This document shows, in pieces, positions 49,263 through 59,716 of a stretch of 64,000 bases of DNA. The DNA comes from Rhexocercosporidium sp. MPI-PUGE-AT-0058. Taxonomy: Eukaryota; Ascomycota; Leotiomycetes; Helotiales. The stretch lies in NCBI GenBank assembly GCA_020746875.1, contig JAGTJL010000018.1, positions 1,240,001-1,304,000 of the forward strand, written 5' to 3'. The number at the start of each line of letters is the position of its first letter. Position 1 is the first letter of the stretch. The position numbers and the translations under genes are program-made. The notes below the pieces were generated by a model that made no database searches, was not told where the DNA came from, and was given only the letters and a program-made list of their open reading frames with translations.

Positions 49263-50460
49263 ATATTTAAAGGCCATATTCTTGACGTAGTAAAAGCGTT
49301 GATAATTGTATACTATTATATAGCTTTCTTTTGTATTTTCGTAAGATTTCGGAAGAAGGAGGTAATAGTATATTTAAAATCGAGAGACTGAAGGGCAGCT
49401 GTAATAGTTATTAAATAGTAATGCTTTTATAGACGGAAAATGCCGATATTAAGAGGTTGTAAAATATGCGTGAAATGGCTAGGAAAGTAGAATAAGAAGA
49501 TGTGGTTTTTTATATACTTAAGTTGAAATAGAAGTAAGTGGTGAGACTTGTGGCTATTTAATAGTAATATCTTTTATGGTTTTAACTACTAGTCGGTATG
49601 AGAATACTTAATTAAATGATTAATATATTTTATGATTATGTCGTTATTAATGTATTCGAATGAAGATGTGTTTAATGTTTTATTGTCAATAAGCTTTATA
49701 GTAATTTAATTCTTTATTATCTTCTCTTTTAGAATAATAATAAATGGCGGAAGCGTATTCTTTTTATTAGCTTAAATGGTTTTAATAATTATAAGAGATT
49801 TGCGGTTTTTTAGTGAAGCCGTATAAAGCTCTTTGATAGCCGTAAGGATAATTATAGTTTCTTTAGATGGACAGCTAATTCGTACGTTAGACTCGTTTAT
49901 ATTTAATAACTTCTTGTCTTTATTAATCTTGTATTTCTTTATTGTTTCGTCTAGCTCCGTAAATTATTTCTTTACGTTTTCTTTTGTATGAGATTCGAGT
50001 TTAGCGTGTTTAATTAGCTTCGTTTTATATATGGAGATTCGGGTTATTTTTTAATTAATTAGTAAACTAGCGTTTGGATAGCGGGCCGAGAGATAGAGAT
50101 TGAGTTTATAAATATTAATAGTAGATTCGGTACAAAATATAAGGGAAATTATAGTTCGTAAATAGCTAATAGCTGCTTTTATTATTTCGCGAGTTACTCT
50201 TAAACTGGCTTCTTATTGCTCGTAATAGTATTGTCGAATAGCCTCTTCTTGCGCCGTTATTAAGATAATATTATTACTATTATGGCGATTGAAGCCTTTA
50301 GAGGCATTTCGAGTCTTGTGTTTTAGCTTATGTATCGATTGGCGTAATGTATCTTTCTTTATATGAAAAATATGCGCCGCGTTCTTTGGTAGCTCTATAG
50401 GGTTGTTTAGAGCTTAATCTCTTGCCTTTTAGAAGGCTTGATTATACGCGGACTTTATAC
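49263..50460 (-). pseudogene. Pogo-2 transposase, N-terminal and catalytic part
   Basis: Minus-strand reading with few stops. It includes KNAAHIFHIKKDTLRQSIHK (psq-type helix-turn-helix), ITAQEEAIRQYYYEQ, LLNINESNVRISCPSKET around the first catalytic residue (Asn/Glu where Asp-Glu is expected), LLLNSHKSHHLLLFQL near the second (Asn for Asp, a RIP-type change), then PSHFTHILQPLNIG. This is the pogo/DDE_1 layout. The frame continues at 34132 after the Copia is removed. Loss of the catalytic Asp residues and the stops make it dead. Confidence 0.85.
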
Positions 50461-50604
50461 GATAAATAGAATAGAAGTTATTTAATGGCTTTATAATACT
50501 AAAAAAAATCGATGCGTGCAATTAATGAAGGGGCTGATAGAGTTGTCACAGTCGCAATTAAAAGTACGCGTTTTTTAGTGGGGATTTACGCTTATTGTTA
50601 TCTG

Positions 50605-50686
50605 GGCTGTGACACTTGCTTTCCTGTGATACTTGAATTCCTTGACTGTAAGCGAGAGCTCGCAGAATTACAGGCAGCGCACTGAC
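50605..50686. repeat. Right terminal inverted repeat of Pogo-2
   Basis: 82 bp, complement of 33115-33196; followed by TA. Confidence 0.93.
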
Positions 50687-50688
50687 TA

Positions 50689-51211
50689 TTAATTATAAGA
50701 ACATTAAAATAAATTCAAGAATCCGATTCGTGTATGGTTATAAAATATTCATAATATTTATAATTAAAGTCTCGAGATCGAGAAATCTTAGCTTACTAAA
50801 AAGCTTATTTAACGTTAAAAATAATTCCGTAAGACATTATTAAGAAATATACTTAATATCTGTCGTGCAAAGCTCTAATCAACGGCAGGCATGGCTCCGT
50901 CAAAGTAATGACAAAAGTGTCTAATTCTAAGAAGAGGCTCTGTACACAACTGCCCCTATAACTGGCCCTGCTTACGTAGGCTAGGCACGTGTGCATACCT
51001 GTATTGCACAACAATATCTAATAATATCTTATTCGAAATCCTTTTTTCCGTATTTATAAGAGGAAATCTATTATCCTCTCGTAGAGGATATATTAACTAT
51101 TAAATATAAGTCAAGTATATAACAGTCGACGTTAATAGCCTAATAATATCTTATTAATAAACTTAACCGAAAAAATATAAGGCAAACCTTTACCTCGAGA
51201 CTTAAAGAAAT
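50689..51211. other. RIP-degraded DNA with a GC-normal patch
   Basis: AT-rich except for about 50880-51000, which keeps normal composition. No protein motif or repeat is recognised. Confidence 0.5.
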
Positions 51212-51464
51212 TGTGGAAATTGGCGAATCAGAGAGAGGAAACGACACGTGATTTGAAGTGATTTTTGAATTTCTTGAGTTACGGAAACTAGAGAGCGATT
51301 TAGCTCTTTATATACACGATTACTAGCTTCTAGAACCTTCTAAGCTACGTAATGGCTTGCGTAATGCGACGTAATAGCTTACGTAGGCTTTGACGTACAC
51401 ATGTCATGTGACAGCTAAGCGAAGGTTCTGGAAACAGCAGAGCAGCACTGATTACAAATCAACA
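51212..51464 (-). repeat. Probable solo Copia-type LTR
   Basis: 253 bp with TG...CA ends on the plus strand (TGTGGAAATTGGCG to ACAAATCAACA); on the minus strand it starts TGTTGATTTGTAATCAG. The repeated ACGTAA/TTACGT core resembles the L1 LTRs. Flanks GAAAT and AGTGT do not match, so no target duplication is seen. There is no second copy in the window. Confidence 0.5.
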
Positions 51465-52832
51465 AGTGTTAATATCTTAATACTAAAAAATTATAATAAA
51501 ATCCTTTTTAAAGCGGTTAATAAATACTAAGATTTAATTAAAATTATATTTATGTTTTTAAAAATCCTTATAATTTATATATAAGTATTATATAAAATAT
51601 ATAATAATAAGTAAAAGTATCTCATGTACTGGCATCTCGCTTACTACATTTTAGCGTCAAATCACCATTAAAAGCAGTCAATTTCTGGAATCTTATATAT
51701 TAATTCTATTTAAGGCTATAGAATATAGTAAAGCAAGTATTATCTTTATAAAGTATAACCTCGCACTGCTTGCAACTAAAGAAAGAAGTCTTTCGGCAGC
51801 TAGAACCTGTAAAATTCGCTGGCATATTAACCGAAAGCTCTTTTAGAATTCTCTTTCTAATACTCTTTCATAGATTTTGTTTTTTATATATAACGTACTC
51901 TCTTTAGCTTTTTGGCCTTATAATTATATGTTCTTTTATTATTATATTTAAAGTAAGCGTTATAAAAGCTGTAACGACTTGTTTTTCGTTTTTTACTCGT
52001 TTTTTATGTAATACGAAAACATTCTTATATAATTGCATTTGTAAAAGCTGTTTGACTTATTTATTTCTTTTGCTCTAGAACAAGAGAATAATAAAAGAGC
52101 TTATAATAATTAACTAACGCTATGTCTTCGATCCACGTAATAAGAGATTATTAACCATTTATTCGATATATAATTTTCTTCTTATTAGTTACTTTAAGCT
52201 GATTTCCGCGGTCTATAGCTCTTATTTTAAGATTATATTAATCTTAATATTAAGGAATCTCTAGTTAAGCTCCAGCATGCTTTCCGAATAATATACGTGA
52301 TGTTTTAGCCGCCGAAATGGTCTTAGAAGGCCGCTTTTATAACTTCTTAATACGACTAATAGTATTAGACGCTATGGACATCGAGAGCATTAAAGCATTA
52401 TCTTTCTAAGCTATTATATTAATTATATTATCCGGTGTTACTGCTACTTATAATTTACCTTATAAGATTTCATCCTTTTTTATATCTTAAGCTTTTATTT
52501 AATTAAACTGCTTTAAGATCCTGGATTTTGTTATACATATACCGATAGCTCTTTATTCACGGTCTTTATTATATTATAAGAGCTTGATATTTATAAAAAA
52601 GTTATTTAAATATATGATATATTCCGTGCCGTGATCTAGAACTCGGTCTATTAAATATGCTATTACTTAAGACGTAGTATTTTAACCGAGGGCCTTTAGT
52701 TGCTTCATTTTCCACGGACTAAGCTTGCTTTTATTTAAGTGTATTTTTGTCCCTTTTCGATAAAAAACTCAATCGTAAAAGTAGCTTATTTATGCAAGGA
52801 CCTAAATCTTATAGCCTTAGTCGATAGGCTTG
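51465..52832 (+). pseudogene. Degenerate coding-like sequence, unknown
   Basis: RIP-type AT-rich sequence. At about 52117-52480 the plus strand reads with few stops: NAMSSIHVIRDY, then ACFPNNIRDVLAAEMVLEG and LIVLDAMDIESIKALSF. Stops fall at likely Gln codons, as in the transposon frames nearby. I do not recognise the family. It may be an unlisted transposon protein or an old host gene; limits are approximate. Confidence 0.3.
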
Positions 52833-52837
52833 CCGGG

Positions 52838-53240
52838 TATAAGATTATATTAAGCCTTGGCTAAACTCGCTTAATAATATAAGATTATACTAAGCATACC
52901 TTTCCATAACTCAACTACCTTTGCATAAAGCTCCGGCTTCGCATAAAGCCTCGGCTTCCGTGCTTTGAACCTCGGAAGCTTTAAGCTTTCGGTAAAAGGT
53001 TATTCAGGGCTAAAACAGTGGCTTTCAGAAGCCTTAAGCTTCCGTGTTTTAAACCCCGGAAGCTCTGGTAATATAAAGCTAGTCTTAATACAACGCTAGT
53101 TTCAATATAAAGCTAATAACTGATGCGAGAGCAAATAGCCGATGCGAGAGCTAAATAGCTTGGCGCCTAAAAGTAGTTATATAGACCTAGTTTCCCCCGA
53201 AGTAATAGAATCATTATTCACACCAAATCTCTTCTTTTCA
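52838..53240. repeat. Solo LTR, family L3 (copy 2)
   Basis: 403 bp, nearly identical to 40570-40994 but with two instead of three 19-bp internal repeats. Perfect 5-bp duplication CCGGG at 52833-52837 and 53241-53245. Confidence 0.92.
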
Positions 53241-53492
53241 CCGGGAATCTTTAAAGTATCTAAAAAGCGGACCTAAAATCGGCATATAGCTTCGTCGATA
53301 GCTAAGTCTCTGCCCGGATTTTATAACTCCTTAGAAACGTTGCGAATATACGTATTAAAAGGCTTTAAACGATTAAAAACAGCTTTAAAATCAAGATTAG
53401 GATCTGTCGTATATAGTCGGAACGCCGTATGTATCGATTAGAATCGGCGAAGGCTTATAATATAGCGAACTTAATAACTCGGCTATAAGATA

Positions 53493-53813
53493 TGTTGGAT
53501 TTGACTTCGGTAACTCGTGCCGATTCTACCCTAGAATAGCCGAAGGAGTTTCCACTGCTTACGCGGCCCGGAAATTACCTTCGTATTCCGGGAAATTACG
53601 CTCGTATTTAATTACGTAGCTCGTATAAGCCACGTAATTAATTACGTAGTCGTAAAAGCTTTTAAAGAAGCTATTATTTTATATATAACTACCGAAGAGC
53701 TCTTCTAGCTCTTTAAGTAAGCAAGCAAGCAAGCAAGCAATTCTCTCTCTCTTTAATCACGTGTCCTCACCTACTGCGCTTCCTCATTCCTGATTGGCTC
53801 GCCTATTCTCACA
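53493..53813 (+). repeat. Solo LTR, family L1 (copy 3)
   Basis: 321 bp, TGTTGGATTTGACTTCGG to ATTCTCACA. Longer than the other copies because of an expanded GCAA tetranucleotide run near 53725. Flanks AGATA and GGACG do not match. Its right end is the exact border between RIP-mutated DNA and a host gene fragment. Confidence 0.88.
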
Positions 53814-54640
53814 GGACGATCTGGTCGAATGGCATGATATGTCTTGTTGCCATGACCAAAATCCTCCAATATTGGCAGAAGCTCTTTTCGCCTTTGACTT
53901 CATTGACACCTTCCCACACGAGAAAGACGTTCGTTTGCTCACCAGCTTTGGCAGCCTTCATCCAATGAAGCTTTCCCTTCACCTCCGAACGGTCAAGCCA
54001 GAGACCTTGAACAGGTCCTTGGATCGCTCCTGTAGGCTTCGTTGCTGTGTATCGTAATCTCCCGGAAAAGACACCAAGGAAGTCTCCGGGAGAGACAGAG
54101 ACTAAATGTGAGACAGCAAGGAGTTTTGCTGAGGGTGACTTACCCCCGAAGGTCTTCTTTTCAGAGATACCTTCGTGTGGTATCATGCCAACATAGATCG
54201 ACTTGTTACCATCGATATCGCCTTTGATGCCGTGGCGGAGGATATGTGTATTTGACTTTCCAGAGACAGCCTCGACGCTTTGATTGGCCAGGTAATTGTC
54301 TTTCTCTGAAAAGTCCCCCCGATGGCTAAAGTCGTCTCTCCAGGTTACACCTTGTGGGACATGGCGTCTGTGAAAGATCTCCTGATCCTCAAGATCACAT
54401 CGACCAGAGAAATCCCCATCTACCTGGGCTATAGCTCGCAGGCGAAGTTGGTTAAGATGTGGGTGATAGAGATGGTTCTAGGAGAGTACCATAGCTAACT
54501 CGTTTGGATGTTGCAGAAAATGGGTCCTGAACTCCCTGGTCCTGTAGAGAAGTAGCAGGTTCACTCCGGCCTCTCGCAAATCAGACAGGAGCTTCAGGTA
54601 CGACGTTCAGATGAATGTCTTGATTCTTGACCAAGCCAAG
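53814..54640 (-). pseudogene. Fragment of a fungal host gene, cut by an LTR
   Basis: Minus-strand coding frame of about 270 codons, near-normal composition. It reads TFIxTSYLKLLSDLREAGVN, LLLLYRTREFRTHFLQHPN, then (54480) NHLYHPHLNQLRLRAIAQVD, SGRCDLEDQEIFHRRHVPQG and KSNTHILRHGIKGDIDGNKS. The last 125 codons (54186-53809) are fully open: PGDFLGVFSGRLRYTATKP, GPVQGLWLDRSEVKGKLHWM and FCQYWRILVMATRHIMPFDQ. Two in-frame stops (TGA near 54610, TAG near 54483) are single C-to-T steps from Arg and Gln codons, so they fit RIP. The 3' end is lost exactly at the LTR. I do not recognise the family; it looks like a conserved fungal protein of unknown function. Confidence 0.6.
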
Positions 54641-54829
54641 TAACACGATCGGAGGGGTCGGAGCGCTGCCTGCGGCACGGGACTTCCATCTATCTCGGAG
54701 CCTAAAAGAGATTAAATATGATGATCCGCAATTAATTAACTACCGAACTACTGATCGAGCTTCGAAAGGGAATAGTAGCGTTGTATTAAGTGGTTTCTTT
54801 ACTCTTTCTTTATTCTCTTTAGCTTCCGG

Positions 54830-56950
54830 TTCTAGTTTATAAGTATTTGCATAAATAGTAATAAAGAACTTTTATTTCTTTTCTTTTTTATACTTTTTTG
54901 TTTTTACTTTTTTTTTATAGAATCGAGATAAAATAAAACAAATTAGAATAGAATAAAATAAAAAGAGAAGTAACGAGACGTAAGTAAGAAATGTTTAATA
55001 CGGATATATAAATAAGTACGGAATTTACGCTTTAAGTTAAACGAATATATTATTATATTTTAATATTATAATATCTTATAGCACCGTCGTCTACTAGCGC
55101 CTCGACTTATATTCTTGTAAAATACCTAAGTTTATTTTTCTTTTTATTATTATTAAGAATATTATCGTTTAACGACAAATCTTTCGTCGTAATCGCTAGC
55201 CTTTTAAACAGCGCTTCTCTTTTAATTACTTTAACTTCGACTTCGAGCTCTCTCCTTACTAATAATATTACCCGTAGGTCTAATCGCATATTTAATCTTA
55301 ATAACTCTCCTTCTTCGACTTCTTTTCCTTTACTTACTGCTTTTTTTTCTGCCGTTAATAGCAATTGCATTTTAATTAATAGTATTAGAGCTAATACCCG
55401 CGCTACCGTTTTAATAGCTTTAGGTTTAACTTCAAGCTCTTCCCCTCGAGCTCCTGCTCTTGTAAATACTTCGACTATTAATTATTTAATAATAACTACG
55501 ATAACGGTAATCGCAACAGTTAACTCTAATACCAGAATACAGATAAAGATATTATCCGAATATATATATCAGAAGAATAAGAAGAGATAGAGATAATTGA
55601 GCGGGAAGTAAATAATATGGAGGATTAGATTCGGAAGACTCGGAATAAGTTTGAGAAGCAAGGGTAGGTTAAAAAAGAGAAGGAAAAGGAGAAGGAGAAG
55701 GATCAGACGGGCAAAAAAGAACAAATGAGTTTGTTTTATTTTGATTTATCTCGTCTTGTCTTAATTATATATTTTATTATACGTTATTATATTATATAAA
55801 GAAAAGTAAGATATAAGAAAGAGATTCTCTTCTTGCTCCAGTTAATAGTTAGCTAATAGCTAATTAATTATTGCTAACTTAATCTAATCTAACTTCGATT
55901 GATCAGTAAGTTAATCAATAGATATAATTATAATTATAATTATAGCCCGGCCCGTCCCGACCCCCGATTCTTGCTTTACCTTACATAATTTATCTTTATC
56001 CTTAATATTAGCTTTAATCCTCTTAATTCCCTTATTCTTAGTTATTAGTTTTGTCGACGTGTTAATTTGCTAACTTTTAAACTTTTTAAGTTAAGGAGGT
56101 AAGGAGGGATATGCGGTTCTGCTTCCCCCTCTGCCTCCCTTTACCTTCCTCTGCCTCCATCTCTTTATAACTCTGTTATAAGTTTATAACGATTATTAAT
56201 TACTTGTTAATTGCTCTTTATAGTTATAATAATTTTATTTTCTTAAGTTAATTCTTCCTCGTTTTTTTTAATAACCTCGAACAACGGTTAAATACAAAAT
56301 AAACTGTATTTTATTATTAAGTATTATAATTCTGGACTTAAATAGTAGGCTTCGCTTGGATCTAGGATCTTTCAAATATCTTTACTAGATTTACAGACCG
56401 TTTACGTATTATTATATTCGATTCCGTATATAAGCTTTTTAATTTGATAAGAAATACCGGCCTCTTCTTAATCTCGTTAATTAGTTAGGCATGGCCTTTG
56501 ATTATTTGGTTCCTCGAGGCTTTTCTTTGAATCGCTTTATACTTTAAGATACGCTTTTATATTACTATTATTATTTTATACTTTTTTATTTAAAGATAAA
56601 GGAGTCGATTTTATAATATTACCGTGATTAGTTGGATTAATTTATCTTTTTATATAAGATTTATTTTTATTTTTTATATTATCTTTTTAATTTTTATTTG
56701 CGATATTTACGAGATTTATTCGGTTTATATTTTAATCGTCGCTTATATTGCTAAGAATCTCGTTCAAATATAAAAGATATTTAAAAACCTCGGATCGATA
56801 ACCTTTTAAGATAAATCTTTTACTTAAACTTAAGAATTAAATATATTAAATAATGAGCTTTACGTTTATTAAGTACTTTACTGGCGCTTGTATACTTATT
56901 AAAGATTTTAAATTGATCTTATACTGAAAGCATATTATTTTATTATTATA
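54830..56950. other. RIP-degraded DNA, origin unclear
   Basis: AT-rich. At 55520-55107 the minus strand has a long open stretch (87 codons from ATG 55370, open further upstream) reading EVEEGELLRLNMRLDLRV and VRRELEVEVKVIKREALFKR, rich in charged and Leu residues. It could be a coiled-coil protein or low-complexity read-through. A purine-rich GAAAAGGAGAAGG tract lies near 55670-55710. No family recognised. Confidence 0.4.
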
Positions 56951-57770
56951 AATTTATTCCAGAATATAATCGAAAATATTAATAACGCCGCCGAGAAGCT
57001 TATCGCTTTTTAATTCTAAGTTTCCGTAGCGTATATTATTATCGAAGCTTATTTAAGCTTCTTTTATAAGCGCATTAAGACGCTTTCGAATAAGTGGTAT
57101 ATTACGTCTAACGTTTTAACGGCCTTAAATAAAGATTACTAGCGCTTCGCGAGCTTCTTTATTGAGGAGATCGACGGCCTAATTATTATTATTATAAGTA
57201 TTCTCGACTTGCTTCGTAACTTATAATATTACCTTAACTCGGTATACTAGGCCTTGCAATAAGTATCGTTAGATCGGGATACCGATTACGCCGTGAATTG
57301 ATAGTAAGCGCAGCTGAAAAGCAAGCTCTTTGATATATTATAATTCTCGACCGAGAAGAGGAATATCGACGCCTTATTTAAAGCGAATGATTTCACGGTA
57401 AATAAAATAAGGCTTATATTAAAATACTTACGTGATCGGCGGAAGATTTTAAAGAGTTTTAATAAAAATATCTATATTTTAAGAAATAAAAAGAAAAGTA
57501 ATAGAAGTGTATTAGGTTAGCGGTATTTAAAGTACAATTAGATTAAAGGAAGAGAGCTAAAAGGAATAATTGATTTAAAGGTTTATTTGAAGCTTTTAAA
57601 TCAAATATAAGTATCTTATAAGGCGTAGAATGGTATTTCGAGGAAGAATGTTAAGAAGACGGCTTAAAAGATTAGCTTGGAAGTATAAAAGAAAGCGAAG
57701 GAGATAGTGGAGGAGACAGGGGGAGGGGGGAGATAAAGATGAATAAAAGAAATACAGAAAGGTACTTGGT
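56951..57770 (+). pseudogene. Degenerate protein-coding sequence, unknown family
   Basis: Plus-strand reading with stops mainly at probable Gln/Trp codons. It gives NINNAAEKLIAF, VAYIIIEAYLSFFYKRIKTL, NKWYITSNVLTALNKDY, RFASFFIEEIDGLIIIIISI, LDRDTDYAVN and TEKRNIDALFKANDFTVNKI, then RLILKYLRDRRKILKSFN. Residue order and composition are protein-like over some 200 codons. It resembles none of the transposon proteins above and I cannot name it. A mobile-element protein or a RIP-hit host gene are both possible. Confidence 0.35.
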
Positions 57771-59140
57771 TGGAAGATAAAAATTAGACGAAGGATCTGG
57801 TATATATAAAATTAAAACTTTTTTACTTGAGAAAGCGTATGAATACTCAGAATACTTTTTATTTTTACTTTTTTTACTTTTGTATAATTTATTTAAAAGT
57901 GCGTATAAAACAGATGTATAGTCTTATTTTATATTATTTGAAAGAGTTAATTGCTTATAGCGACAACGAACTTACTTAATTAATTAAATATCGTCGATAT
58001 ATATTAGTTAATTAAATATAATTAAGAAGAAGAAGGAATTCTGAATCTTAAGCGAGGAGGTCGAGGAGGTTAAGTAATGCGTATATTTCGCATTTAGATA
58101 TTTATAAATAAAAGAAGACCCGATTTATATAAATCGACTAAATTAGATTTAGCTTAAATTTTTAAATATATTTACTGCAAGACTATATTCGATTCGTCAG
58201 TTCGAGACTAATAAGTTGATTAATAAATCGAATAATCGTTAACTTCAATATTAATATTAAGTTTATATAAGATAAGAATAAGAAAAGCTAAGGTCAAGGA
58301 GAAGAAGAGCGGGAGCGGGAGCGAGAAGGGGAAGGGGGGAAGAGAAGAGCAAGGAGAAGAGCAAAGGAAAAGGAAAAAAAGTAAAAAGGAAGATGCTGGA
58401 TTTTCCCTTAGATTACTTCTGGATTTCTACGATTTAAATAAGTAAACAAGTAAGCAATTAGTTATAAATGATTATTATATTTATTAACACGTATCGGAAC
58501 TGAAATAAAACGAAACGCTTACTTACTTAATGAATAAGTAGGATAATCTGATTAAATCCGTTAATAAGTGAATAATACAGCTAAGCTATTTTAATAATAA
58601 TAATAGTTAAGTACTAGTTACTTATCCTTGCTTAACCAGTTTTTACTAGTTCAGTTTAGTAAAGTAAGTAAAGTATTGTGATAAATAAATAGATATTTCT
58701 TTTGTAAGAAAGACGTCGATAGGACTGCTAAATTAATCATTTTTTGTGCCTAATACACAAAGAGAGGGCGGGGACGAGATACTCGTGCTGGTGATGAGGG
58801 AAGAAAAGGAGGGGAAAGATGCATGCCGGAATTCTTCTTACGCCGTATATAATCAAGTACAGATGCTTGCTGGCTAGCACGCACTGGAAAAGAGACGAAA
58901 CAAAATACTCGCCTATTAAAGAATGGATTGAAGTAGACTGGACCGCTTAGGCAATAGATAGACGAACGATTGGTTTAATTCAATAAAAATTAATACGAAA
59001 AAGTTAAAGTATAAAAAATGTTGTAAAAATATATAAAAATTTACAAATATTATATTTTTTTAAAAATTTTAAACATTTTTAAAAGTATTCGATTAATTAT
59101 AGAAAGATTAAAAAGTTTAAACGTTAAGAAAGATTTCTAG
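57771..59140. other. RIP-degraded DNA up to the edge of the gene-bearing region
   Basis: AT-rich without recognisable genes. Contains a purine-rich GGAGAAGAAGAGCGGGAGCG-type tract at about 58290-58380. A less mutated patch at 58740-58960 has near-normal composition. Composition becomes normal at about 59170. Confidence 0.5.
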
Positions 59141-59187
59141 CTAAATAAAAAAATACATTAAAAGAAGTGTTTTTAATAAGAAAAAGG

Positions 59188-59550
59188 TCAGCTCCAAGAC
59201 ATCGGCGTGGAATACAAATTTTCCCTCGGAGGAAGTTGTCCGTCGGAAGTCATGGGCCGCGAGATTAATGCGTTTGGTGTTTGGAAGAGCGGTTCTTCGT
59301 CGAAGACGACAGCGTCGTCTGCGTTGGTAAAGGCTACGAAAGGATTGATTCCCGCGTTCGAATTGTGTGGGCGAGAGGAAACTCCCCCGTATAGTTGTAA
59401 TCTGCTCATATTCGGCGATCCCGGCTCGAGTTTCAGCTTGGGCAAGTTGTCTGTTGGTGAGAGTGCTTTTTCTGAAGGGTCTTCCCAGCGCATCCAATCT
59501 GCGAACGTGCCGACGTTCAATGTAGAATCACGTGCTAAGCCAGAGAACAT
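59188..59550 (-). CDS. Possible C-terminal piece of a gene, 120 codons
   Basis: Open from ATG 59550 to the stop at 59188. The text is polar and disorder-like, as in tails of fungal regulators: TFADWMRWEDPSEKALSP, KLKLEPGSPNMSRLQLY, NAGINPFVAFTNADDAVVFD. It is more protein-like than the overlapping plus-strand frame at 59207-59692. Nothing upstream on the same strand extends it, because the HET gene occupies that DNA. If real it is a small divergent neighbour or a remnant whose 5' part is lost. No domain recognised. Confidence 0.25.
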   Translation of the reverse strand: MFSGLARDSTLNVGTFADWMRWEDPSEKALSPTDNLPKLKLEPGSPNMSRLQLYGGVSSRPHNSNAGINPFVAFTNADDAVVFDEEPLFQTPNALISRPMTSDGQLPPRENLYSTPMSWS

Positions 59551-59716
59551 TAAAAAGCGGGGTTTGGTTCCGATTCTTCAGCGTCTACCATTTCCATCAC
59601 CGGTCATACATGCTGTGCATATGATAAAGAAAGTATTTGGTCGCGCTGGAGTTCTTACCCTGCTGTCACTCTGTTACACCACACAGGTTTAACGGCTCAA
59701 GCTGTCGACCACCAAA

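Larger units (their letters stand above)
33115..50686 (-). mobile_element. pogo-like DNA transposon (Pogo-2), host of a four-level nest
   Basis: 82-bp terminal inverted repeats at 33115-33196 (GTCAGTGAGCTG to TCACAGCC) and 50605-50686, with TA directly outside both ends (33113-33114, 50687-50688). Total 17.6 kb, of which 15.1 kb is a Copia inserted at CTTAG; the element itself is about 2.44 kb. The ends are much less mutated than the interior. Orientation is from its transposase. Confidence 0.93.

Noticed and set aside
9555..53813. Inversion between the two L1 LTRs lacking duplications
   Set aside because: Swapping flanks of the copies at 9555 and 53493 does not produce matching 5-bp duplications.
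1..59140. Centromere
   Set aside because: Nested RIP-mutated transposons fit a centromere in some fungi, but the window also holds gene islands and sequence alone cannot show centromeric chromatin.
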